A DNA stretch of 9,832 nt from CAZKWY01 sp964556655 (GTDB taxonomy: Bacteria; Patescibacteriota; Minisyncoccia; Portnoybacterales; UBA2143). This document shows, piece after piece, positions 1 to 5,376 of the stretch (its first letter is position 1; each line of letters begins with the position of its first letter). Under the pieces are notes generated by a model. That model was not told the origin of the DNA. It was given only the letters and a program-made list of their open reading frames with translations, and did not search any database. The translations under genes were made by a program, and so were the position numbers. The stretch is from contig CAZKWY010000021.1 in NCBI GenBank assembly GCA_964556655.1, forward strand, positions 1 through 9,832, in the 5' to 3' direction.

Positions 1-180
1 CCCATAGACTCATGGGATGTGAGCAACGTGACGGATATGTACCACATGTTCTATAGCGCGAATATATTCAACCAAGATCTTACTCCCTGGGATGTTGATC
101 AGGTCACTCGGTGTGATGACTTCAATAAGGACGCGCCATCGTTTCCCATACCGAACTTTACTAACTGCGATCCGAATTAG
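1..180 (+). CDS. BspA-like (DUF285) surface protein, C-terminal fragment
   Basis: The window opens inside this gene. Frame 1 is open from base 1 to a TAG at 178-180 and gives 59 residues. The visible part holds the repeat signature WDVSNVTDMYHMFYSA followed by FNQDLTPWDVDQVT. This is the DUF285/BspA-type leucine-rich-like repeat found in surface proteins of many bacteria, where each unit reads roughly W-D-V-S-x-V-T-x-M-x-x-M-F-x-x-A-x-x-F-N-x-D. One full unit and one degenerate unit remain, then a short non-repeat tail ending in NCDPN. The family is usually extracellular and linked to adhesion; a signal peptide would lie outside the window. There is no membrane anchor at this C-terminus. The frame stays open for 17 more codons after the TAG, to a TAA at 232-234, which could be a decayed tail or chance. 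The family call is strong; the function is inferred. Confidence 0.8.
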   Translation, partial: PIDSWDVSNVTDMYHMFYSANIFNQDLTPWDVDQVTRCDDFNKDAPSFPIPNFTNCDPN

Positions 181-182
181 CA

Positions 183-216
183 AGCCGCGCTAAAGGCCTT
201 CAGAGCCCGCGCGGTT
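183..216 (+). other. Weak GC-rich hairpin after the BspA-like gene
   Basis: Bases 183-190 can pair with 209-216 over 8 bp (one G-T pair), leaving an 18-base loop. No T-run follows, so it is not a convincing intrinsic terminator. It lies in the 81-base gap between the BspA-like gene and the next gene. I see no clear promoter in that gap, so the two genes may be cotranscribed. Confidence 0.25.
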
Positions 217-261
217 AATGCCAGCGCTAATTAAACGCCCCATTTTAAAGAAATAAAGAAT

Positions 262-1494
262 ATGAAGATTTTTAAAGCTATTACTTTCTGCTTATTAACT
301 CTATGCTTAGTCTGGACGGCTGTTAGCTATATTAGCATCTCCGCGAGAAAGGCTTTAGCTGGCGGAGAAAACACTACTGGCTACGCATGGTCGGAAAATA
401 TTGGCTGGATTAGTTTTAACGATAATAATTCCGGCTCCGGAGGAGGGACTTACGGAGTCCATATTGATGAAGGGACAGGCAACTTAAGCGGCTACGCTTG
501 GTCGTCTAATATTGGCTGGATCAGCTTTAACCGCGCTGACACAGGCAACCCTCCCGCAGCGCCTTTTAACGGCGGGACTGGGCCGATTGCTCAAATTGAT
601 CCTAATACCAGAGAGATAACAGGATGGATGCGCGTTTTAGCTAATGGCGGCGGATGGGACGGCTGGATAGAATTAAGAAATGTTTTTCTCAATGAAGACG
701 GCGATTGGTCTGGCTGGGGTTGGTCTGATATGGTGGTAGGATGGATCTGCTTTAACAGTGATAATTCTAATTCCGGCGGCGGAGACTATCGGGTTAATAC
801 CAGCATGGCCCTGCCCAATCCGTCTCCTTCCGCAACCAATCTTAAGGTTGTCCATTATGAGGACTGCACTAATCCGTCTGAACTTTTCACTTGGAATTAC
901 AGCGATCCTGACGGCGATCCCCAGTCATGGCTCCATTTCCAAGTAGATGATAATAGTGATTTCACTTCTCCCGAAGTTTTCAGAAACTTTACCTGGAACG
1001 AGCCTCAAAATACTACGAATACACAGGTTGTTCTAGTAGGGAATTCGCCGCAATTTGACCAGATTGTCTATAACAAGCATTACCATTGGCGGGTTAAGGT
1101 AGTGGATTCTAACGGCATTGATTCTGGATGGGTGCTGGGCCCTGAATTTGACACTAGACTCCACCATTTTCCTCTGGTTGGTTTTAGCGTTAGCCCTGAT
1201 CCTCCCAAGGTCAACGAAAACACCCAAATTACCTCTAACTCAATATGTTTTGATGCTTGGGCTAATCCGGTTCCTTGCGTTAGTTGGGAATGGACCATTC
1301 CCGACGCGATTTATGTCAATGGGACAAGCGATACTTCAGAAAATCCTGTGGTGCGGTTTACTTCCAAAGGGCCAAAGACAATTAGCGTTGTAGTCACGGA
1401 CGCTGATGGATACAGTTGTCCGGGAGAAGAAGTGGTTGACGCGGCTTCCACTACGGCTGAATTTAAATGGAAAGAGATCATTCCCAGGGATTAA
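262..1494 (+). CDS. Secreted GYAWS-repeat protein with fibronectin-like and PKD-like regions
   Basis: A secreted protein of 410 residues, likely extracellular. Residues 7-28 are hydrophobic and A31-L32-A33 is a good signal peptidase I site. Residues 40-180 carry aromatic repeats: G40-YAWSENIGWISFN, G77-YAWSSNIGWISFN, a divergent unit near 121-139 (GW, GGGWDGWIEL) and another at 151-165 (GWGWSDMVVGWICFN). The first and last units are followed by similar Ser/Asn/Gly-rich tracts ending in GGGxY. Residues about 185-303 look fibronectin III-like (YSDPDGDP, HYHWRVKVVDSNGIDSGW). Residues about 304-395 look PKD-like, with SWEWTIPDA and a final KTISVVVTDADGY strand. There is no C-terminal anchor. The ATG at 262 is the start that includes the signal peptide; no clear ribosome binding site precedes it. 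It sits just upstream of the prepilin operon but is separated from it by a terminator. I know the GYAW-type repeat from many Patescibacteria proteins with no assigned function. A role in adhesion or as a pilus-associated protein is a guess from position. Confidence 0.8.
   Translation: MKIFKAITFCLLTLCLVWTAVSYISISARKALAGGENTTGYAWSENIGWISFNDNNSGSGGGTYGVHIDEGTGNLSGYAWSSNIGWISFNRADTGNPPAAPFNGGTGPIAQIDPNTREITGWMRVLANGGGWDGWIELRNVFLNEDGDWSGWGWSDMVVGWICFNSDNSNSGGGDYRVNTSMALPNPSPSATNLKVVHYEDCTNPSELFTWNYSDPDGDPQSWLHFQVDDNSDFTSPEVFRNFTWNEPQNTTNTQVVLVGNSPQFDQIVYNKHYHWRVKVVDSNGIDSGWVLGPEFDTRLHHFPLVGFSVSPDPPKVNENTQITSNSICFDAWANPVPCVSWEWTIPDAIYVNGTSDTSENPVVRFTSKGPKTISVVVTDADGYSCPGEEVVDAASTTAEFKWKEIIPRD
379..756 (+). 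repeat. GYAWS-NIGWISFN coding repeats
   Basis: Within the 410-residue secreted protein, bases 379-420 and 490-531 are close direct repeats of 42 bases, each encoding a 14-residue GYAWSxNIGWISFN unit. A more divergent unit at 712-756 encodes GWGWSDMVVGWICFN, and a third diverged copy lies near 622-678. The near-invariant Trp and Gly spacing suggests short beta-strand turns. The DNA-level similarity of the first two units suggests recent duplication or tight constraint. Confidence 0.75.
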
Positions 1495-1535
1495 TTCCTG
1501 CTGGTAATCTTTAACCAAGGCCGAAGAAGATGATA

Positions 1536-1561
1536 AAAGAACAAAGCCAATGCTGTTCTTT
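1536..1561 (+). other. Hairpin upstream of the terminator
   Basis: Bases 1536-1543 (AAAGAACA) pair perfectly with 1554-1561 (TGTTCTTT). An inner GC/GC pair can form at 1546-1547 with 1552-1553 around a CAAT loop. No T-run follows directly. It is only two bases before the next hairpin, so the pair may act together in 3' end formation or RNA protection of the upstream transcript. Confidence 0.5.
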
Positions 1562-1563
1562 GC

Positions 1564-1595
1564 AAAAAAGTCCGCTTTTGTGGATTTTTTGTTTT
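1564..1595 (+). terminator. Intrinsic terminator, possibly bidirectional
   Basis: Bases 1565-1575 pair with 1580-1590 around a TTTT loop, with a CCGC/GTGG core and an A-tract paired to a T-tract. The T-run continues as TTTTTTGTTTT. The A-run on the left arm would give a U-run for transcripts from the other strand, so it could work in both directions. It lies 70 bases after the secreted GYAWS protein and just before the promoter of the prepilin operon, and so separates the two transcription units. Confidence 0.7.
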
Positions 1596-1612
1596 AAGAA
1601 AAAGATGGTTGA

Positions 1613-1621
1613 TGGTATAAT
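1613..1621 (+). promoter_or_regulatory. Extended -10 promoter of the prepilin operon
   Basis: TGGTATAAT at 1613-1621 is a perfect extended -10 element (TGn plus TATAAT). No strong -35 is visible; TTAAGA at 1594-1599 is the best candidate, at 16 bp spacing, and the TG motif may compensate. Transcription would start near 1628 and leave a leader of about 15 bases before the ATG at 1643. It lies directly after the terminator at 1564-1595. The bases after it, TATTAATAAA (1624-1633), recur after the -10 at 5357-5362. Confidence 0.7.
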
Positions 1622-1642
1622 ACTATTAATAAAATAAAAAGA

Positions 1643-2191
1643 ATGTTTGCCAAGACAATATTTTTTTTCTTTAAAGGGCGTTCTAGATCAGCTGGCTTTA
1701 CTATGTTGGAAATGATCGTAGTTATTTTTTTGATCACTTTTTTGTCAGCTGGCGTTCTTTTTAACTACCAGAACGCCAAGAAAAAATATGCCTTGGCTCA
1801 AGAGGTTCAAGAGGCGGTTTCTAATTTTCGCAAAGCGCAGAATATGGCCATCAGTGGAACTGGCATTTACGGCAATTATTATGGCTACGGACTTTATTTT
1901 AATCCCGCTGTGTCCGATAAAAGTTATTTTTTATACGGCGATTTAGATAATGATAATGGCTATGACGCAGGAGAAGAGATAGAAACGATTAACCTTGGCC
2001 AATTTGTGGAAATCCAAGCTACTTACCCTTTGGCTGATTTGGATGTTTTTTTTCTCTCTCCAGATCCTGCTACTTATATCAATGGATCTTCCATGACGGG
2101 ACAGGTTGGCGGTGTGACCTTAGAAATTTTAGGCGGAGTTCAGGCTAGGCAGATAAACGTTTCTACCGCTGGTCGAATTGGCGCTAATTAG
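1643..2191 (+). CDS. Type IV prepilin-like protein, GspH/FimT-like
   Basis: First gene of the operon, 182 residues. The N-terminus is a classic class III prepilin signal: a basic leader, then G18 with FTMLE after it. Cleavage after G18 would leave Phe at +1 (usually N-methylated) and Glu at +5 (E23). Residues 24-40 form the hydrophobic helix. The region after the helix, AVSNFRKAQNMAISG (58-72), matches the conserved segment of GspH/FimT minor pseudopilins. Residues 100-111 (DLDNDNGYDAGE) fit a 12-residue EF-hand-like loop with Asp at 1, 3, 5 and 9 and Glu at 12, so calcium binding is plausible. The C-terminal part is beta-rich and unrecognised. Such proteins insert in the inner membrane and are processed by a PilD-type peptidase, which is not in this window. 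The start at 1643 sits about 15 bases after the predicted transcription start. Prepilin identity is near certain; the GspH/FimT subtype is likely. Confidence 0.88.
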   Translation: MFAKTIFFFFKGRSRSAGFTMLEMIVVIFLITFLSAGVLFNYQNAKKKYALAQEVQEAVSNFRKAQNMAISGTGIYGNYYGYGLYFNPAVSDKSYFLYGDLDNDNGYDAGEEIETINLGQFVEIQATYPLADLDVFFLSPDPATYINGSSMTGQVGGVTLEILGGVQARQINVSTAGRIGAN

Positions 2192-2196
2192 TTTTT

Positions 2197-2700
2197 ATGA
2201 TGGATATTTTTTTTACAACAGGTCGCGCAAAGCGCAAAGAAGCCGGTTTTAGCTTGATGGGGTTGATTATAGCGATTTTTATTACCGCTGTTAGCTTAGT
2301 GGCTTTTTTGGCGGTGGCAAGCCATTCTTTAAAAGGCGCTTCTTTGAGCAAACATCGCTTAATCGCTGCTGGCCTGGCTCAGGAGGGTATTGAGCTGACA
2401 AGATTTTGGCGCGCTTCCTATAGTAATTGGGACGGATGGTATAGCATAGTAAACAATAGAGACTATATCGGAGACTATAACGACAGCCAACTTTTTCTTA
2501 TGGGGGCGGAAAAAAAACTTATGATCAATAACAGCGGCTTTTACCAATATTCCGGCGGAGACGATACTCCTTTTTATCGCAAGATGTCTTTAACCAAGGT
2601 CTCTAATGATCAGGTCAAAGCAGTAGTGGAAATAAAATGGAATATTAAAGGCGATTGGCGCTATTTGACTGTCGAGGATAGGCTTTGGAATTGGCGTTAA
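2197..2700 (+). CDS. Type IV prepilin-like protein, PilV/GspI-like, lacking Glu+5
   Basis: A 167-residue prepilin-like protein starting 5 bases after the previous stop. The leader is basic (GRAKRKEAG) with a cleavage glycine at G17, followed by F18-S-L-M-G22 and a hydrophobic helix to about residue 42. The segment AGLAQEGIELTRFWR (58-72), followed by NWDGWYS, matches the conserved LAQEGIE...R region of PilV/GspI-like minor pilins. Position +5, normally Glu, is Gly (codon GGG). In major pilins Glu+5 pairs with the N-terminal amine of a neighbour during assembly; GspK-type tip subunits naturally lack it. The C-terminal half is Trp/Tyr rich and ends in WRYLTVEDRLWNWR. ATG occurs at both 2197 and 2200, and either may be used. 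No ribosome binding site is visible. Confident as a minor prepilin. Confidence 0.85.
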   Translation: MMDIFFTTGRAKRKEAGFSLMGLIIAIFITAVSLVAFLAVASHSLKGASLSKHRLIAAGLAQEGIELTRFWRASYSNWDGWYSIVNNRDYIGDYNDSQLFLMGAEKKLMINNSGFYQYSGGDDTPFYRKMSLTKVSNDQVKAVVEIKWNIKGDWRYLTVEDRLWNWR

Positions 2701-2706
2701 AATAAT

Positions 2707-3216
2707 ATGAAAAAATTCTTACTTAAAGGAAAAAAAATAAAGGAAGAAGGCGGTTTTAGTTTGATAGAATTCATGGTGGCAATGGCGGTTTTTACTGTGT
2801 TGATAGTCGCTGTCAGCCAGATCACTCATTTTGTTTTAAAAAGCCAAAGAAAAGCTTTTGCTTTGCAAAATGTCCAGGAATCAAGCCGATTTATTTTAGA
2901 AATGGCCACTAAGGAAATCAGGACAAGCTCTATTGAAGACTTGCGCCTGGCGGGCGAAGAATTAGAAATAATCAATAGCTATGGAGAAACTATTATCTAC
3001 CAGTTTGATAACGCCAATAAGATCTTTTATCGGGACGGCGAGGCGTTGAATAACCCTAGCAATTTTGAAATTACTGGGACTTTTTACCACAACATTGCTT
3101 CTGGATCGAGTCGTTCTTCTGTTACTATTGCCTTAAAGATAAGCGCGGTTGGCGACAAACCGGAAGAGCAGGCAGAAATGAATCTCCAAAGCACTGTTTC
3201 TTCCAGGATTAATTAA
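2707..3216 (+). CDS. Type IV prepilin-like protein, PilW/GspJ-like
   Basis: A 169-residue prepilin-like protein starting 6 bases after the preceding gene. It has a lysine-rich leader and the canonical processing site G16 | F17-S-L-I-E21, so Glu+5 is present. The hydrophobic helix runs to about residue 45. The segment VQESSRFILEMATKEIR (about 57-73) matches the conserved amphipathic region of PilW/GspJ minor pilins. The rest is beta-strand pattern (YGETIIYQFDNANKIFYRDG), like the globular domain of this group. In systems with known biology, GspI-GspJ-GspK or PilV-PilW-PilX form the tip complex that starts fibre assembly; the gene order here fits that. A 1-base gap separates it from the next start, which suggests translational coupling. 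Confidence 0.87.
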   Translation: MKKFLLKGKKIKEEGGFSLIEFMVAMAVFTVLIVAVSQITHFVLKSQRKAFALQNVQESSRFILEMATKEIRTSSIEDLRLAGEELEIINSYGETIIYQFDNANKIFYRDGEALNNPSNFEITGTFYHNIASGSSRSSVTIALKISAVGDKPEEQAEMNLQSTVSSRIN

Positions 3217-3217
3217 A

Positions 3218-3577
3218 ATGTCTATTTTAAAGAAAAAAAGCAATAAGGAAAAAGGGGTTACTTCTATTTTATTAATCATGCTTTTTTTAAGCGTTGTTTC
3301 TGTGGTTGGTTTTGGTCTTTCTCTTTTGATGTTAAGGCAGCTGAAAATGACTTCGCGTGCCGGGGAGTCGGTAGTAGCTTTTTACGCGGCTGAATCAGGC
3401 ATTGAAAGATGTCTCTACGAGGTAAGAAAAAACGGCGCAACCAATTGTCCTTTTGACGATGTTTCTCTTGCTTTTGATCCCAACGCCACTTATACTACTT
3501 TTTATGACGGCGTTAGCACAATTACTTCCTTGGGCCGTTTCAAAAGCACAAGCAGAAAGATTGAAGTAAGCTGGTAA
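3218..3577 (+). CDS. PilX/GspK-like minor prepilin
   Basis: A short 119-residue protein starting one base after the previous stop. It has a lysine-rich leader (KKKSNKEKG) followed by V14-T-S-I-L18, then a hydrophobic helix to about residue 39. Glu+5 is absent (Leu18), as is usual in GspK and common in PilX-like subunits. The segment AFYAAESGIER (54-64) is the signature of the PilX N-terminal region. Cys65 and Cys77 could form a disulfide. It is much shorter than GspK, which carries an inserted domain, and is closer to the small PilX-like proteins. With the three genes before it, it completes a minor-pilin set. No start signal other than overlap-range spacing is visible, so reinitiation by ribosomes finishing the upstream gene is likely. 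Confidence 0.82.
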   Translation: MSILKKKSNKEKGVTSILLIMLFLSVVSVVGFGLSLLMLRQLKMTSRAGESVVAFYAAESGIERCLYEVRKNGATNCPFDDVSLAFDPNATYTTFYDGVSTITSLGRFKSTSRKIEVSW

Positions 3578-3583
3578 ATTTTT

Positions 3584-4330
3584 ATGATCGCGAAAATCGG
3601 CGATAAGGTATTTAAATTAGCGCTAATTTTAATTATTGGCGGAATAGGGGGCGTTTTAATGAGCCGCCTTTTTTTGCCTTATCTGGCGACTTTCCCCCCG
3701 TTCTCCCAGATGGATTTTTTTCGGCAGGCGGGCGCTGGTACGACTATTATTAATCCCGTAGAAAGGGTCATCGTAGTGGAAAACGATGCTTTAGAACAAG
3801 CTATCGAGGCGGTTTCTCCTCGCTTGGTAGCGATTCATTCTTATCAAGGAGCCAATCTTCTTTCAGGGGGGACGGGCTTTATTGTGACAAGCGATGGTCT
3901 AATAGTGACAGCGGCGAATTTAATGTTGGAAAACGCTGATCGTTATTTAGTTTTTTATGACGGAAGAAGCTGGGAAGCAGAACTCCAAAAAATCAGCGCC
4001 AAAGACAGTCTGGCTTTGTTAAAAGTAGAAGAAAATAATTTGCCGGTAGTAGATTTGGCTGACTTTAGCGAAATTCTTTTAGGCCAGCGTATAGTTTTGA
4101 TAGGAGCGGAGGTTTCAGAAAGCAGTTTGAATAAATTTGTTAATATTGGCATAGTGCGCAGCATGAAAGGAAACTCTGTTCGTCTTAATCTGGGAGAAGA
4201 AAGCCTTTTGGCCAATGGCAGCCCCCTAGTTGATATTAAGGGAAAGGTCATCGGATTAAATCTAGTGGATGAAAAGGGGCTTAAAGAAACGGTGCCGGCA
4301 AGCAAAATTAGAGCGTTGATCGGCATTTAA
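3584..4330 (+). CDS. Membrane-anchored HtrA/trypsin-like protein with degenerate catalytic triad
   Basis: A 248-residue protein starting 6 bases after the PilX-like gene. Residues 11-31 form one transmembrane helix or uncleaved signal anchor, placing the rest outside the membrane. Residues about 69-248 follow the DegP/HtrA trypsin-like fold: GGTGFIVTSDGLIVTAANLM (95-114), DSLALLKVEE (141-150), LGQRIVLIGA (166-175), NIGIVRS (187-193) and SPLVDIKGKVIGLN (213-226). The catalytic sites are changed. The TAAH or TNNH histidine is Asn112. The Asp of the DLALLK motif is Ser142, with Asp141 one residue away. The GNSGGPL serine aligns with Asn211 in ANGSPL. No PDZ domain follows. It is therefore probably a pseudo-protease used for binding or scaffolding rather than cleavage. 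Its place after four prepilin genes suggests a role in pilin handling or in the pilus complex. The fold call is strong; loss of activity is inferred from motifs. Confidence 0.8.
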   Translation: MIAKIGDKVFKLALILIIGGIGGVLMSRLFLPYLATFPPFSQMDFFRQAGAGTTIINPVERVIVVENDALEQAIEAVSPRLVAIHSYQGANLLSGGTGFIVTSDGLIVTAANLMLENADRYLVFYDGRSWEAELQKISAKDSLALLKVEENNLPVVDLADFSEILLGQRIVLIGAEVSESSLNKFVNIGIVRSMKGNSVRLNLGEESLLANGSPLVDIKGKVIGLNLVDEKGLKETVPASKIRALIGI

Positions 4331-4336
4331 AAATCT

Positions 4337-5296
4337 ATGAATTTGCTGATTACTGGAGGAGCCGGTTTTATCGGCTCTAATTTTATTAGGCATATTCTTG
4401 GCAAATATCCTCACTATCGCGTTATTAACCTTGATAATTTAAGCTATGCGGGGAATTTAGCCAATTTATCCGATGTTGAACAAAATCCTAATTATGGGTT
4501 TGTTAAAGGCGATATTTGCGATAAAGAAATAGTAGAGAAATTATTTTCGCGCCGGCCAGACGCTGTTTTAAATTTTGCCGCCGAGTCTCACGTTGATCGT
4601 TCCATAGAAAGCTCTTTTGATTCTGTCAAGGCCAGTGTCTTGGGGGCGCAAATACTTTTAGAGGCGGCTAGAAAGCGCCGTATTAAAAAGTTCATTCAGA
4701 TATCGACAGACGAGGTTTACGGCTCTATTAAAAGCGGTCTTTTTAGTGAAAAAAGCCCTTTGGCGCCTAATAGCCCTTATGCCGCTTCTAAGGCAGGCGC
4801 GGATCTATTGGCGCGCGCCTATTCTAAAACTTATAGTTTGCCAATTGTCATCACTCGTTCTTCCAATAATTTCGGCCCTTTTCAATATCCGGAAAAGCTT
4901 ATTCCTCTTTTTGTTACCAATCTTTTAGAGAATAAAAAAGTTCCTGTTTACGGAGATGGCCAGCAAGTGCGTGATTGGATCTATGTGACGGATAATTGCG
5001 AAGCCATTGATTTTGTTCTCCATTATGGGCAAATAGGCGAGGTTTATAATATTGGTGGAGGAAATGAAAAAACGAATTTGGAGATAACAAAGCTTATTCT
5101 AAAAGAATTAAAAAAAGACGGAAGGCATATTGAGTATGTCAAAGATCGTCCGGGGCATGATCGGCGTTATGCTCTTGACTCTACTAAGATTCGTTTTCTT
5201 GGCTGGGAGCCTAAATATCCTTTTAAAGAGGCTCTTGCTAAAACTATTCAATGGTATAAAGATAACCCCTCTTGGTGGTCCCCTCTCAAACCCTAG
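4337..5296 (+). CDS. rfbB: dTDP-glucose 4,6-dehydratase
   Basis: A 319-residue extended short-chain dehydrogenase that converts dTDP-glucose to dTDP-4-keto-6-deoxyglucose, the second step of dTDP-rhamnose and related deoxysugar synthesis, in the cytoplasm. The NAD-binding motif GGAGFIG is at residues 7-13. STDEVYGS (123-130) carries the dehydratase triplet Thr124-Asp125-Glu126. YAASK (148-152) supplies catalytic Tyr148 and Lys152. Also typical are LNFAAESHVDRSI (78-90), the nucleotide-sugar contacts near VYGDGQQVRDWIYV (204-217) and RPGHDRRYALD (271-281). The length is near the usual 320-350. It is the last gene of the operon, 6 bases after the pseudo-protease. No rfbA, rfbC or rfbD is in the window, so the final sugar is unknown. 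The link to the prepilin genes may mean surface or pilin glycosylation, or just operon packing. The stop codon overlaps a long hairpin. Confidence 0.93.
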   Translation: MNLLITGGAGFIGSNFIRHILGKYPHYRVINLDNLSYAGNLANLSDVEQNPNYGFVKGDICDKEIVEKLFSRRPDAVLNFAAESHVDRSIESSFDSVKASVLGAQILLEAARKRRIKKFIQISTDEVYGSIKSGLFSEKSPLAPNSPYAASKAGADLLARAYSKTYSLPIVITRSSNNFGPFQYPEKLIPLFVTNLLENKKVPVYGDGQQVRDWIYVTDNCEAIDFVLHYGQIGEVYNIGGGNEKTNLEITKLILKELKKDGRHIEYVKDRPGHDRRYALDSTKIRFLGWEPKYPFKEALAKTIQWYKDNPSWWSPLKP

Positions 5297-5333
5297 GATT
5301 GTAATTCTAGGACAGTCCTAAAGTTACAGTCCT
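5295..5333 (+). terminator. Long hairpin overlapping the rfbB stop, candidate terminator or palindromic repeat
   Basis: Bases 5295-5312 pair with 5316-5333 around a CAG loop: 18 positions, one mismatch (C5307/A5321) and two G-T pairs. The left arm starts inside the rfbB TAG. The T-run after it is weak (TGCCTTTT), so it is a poor classical intrinsic terminator, but it could end or stabilise the operon transcript. The right arm touches the putative -35 of the next promoter. The arms hold repeated AGGA-TGTAA and TAGGACAGTCCTA motifs, which would also suit a dispersed palindromic element. Confidence 0.55.
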
Positions 5334-5362
5334 TGCCTTTTGCTGGGTGGCTGGGGTAAAAT
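5333..5362 (+). promoter_or_regulatory. Promoter of the membrane protein and multidomain protein genes
   Basis: TTGCCT (5333-5338) and TAAAAT (5357-5362) are separated by 18 bp and match the sigma-70 type -35 in four of six positions and -10 in five of six. Transcription would begin near 5369, leaving a leader of only about 8 bases before the ATG at 5377, so the mRNA may be almost leaderless. The -10 is followed by TATTAATAAA (5362-5371), as at the prepilin promoter. Confidence 0.5.
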
Positions 5363-5376
5363 ATTAATAAAGACGT

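Noticed and set aside
183..216. Intrinsic terminator after the BspA-like gene
   Set aside because: The stem is followed by TAATGCC rather than a T-run, and the loop is 18 bases. I list it only as a weak hairpin.
758..1393. Short + strand frames inside the GYAWS-repeat gene
   Set aside because: They overlap a gene with a signal peptide and repeats; their products have no start signal and no recognisable domain.
3955..4326. 123-codon open frame on the minus strand
   Set aside because: It is fully opposite the HtrA-like gene, whose protein has clear family motifs. The antisense product is Ser/Leu/Pro rich with no family pattern.
3584..4330. Active DegP/HtrA protease
   Set aside because: The three catalytic positions are Asn112, Ser142 and Asn211, so calling it an active serine protease would be misleading.
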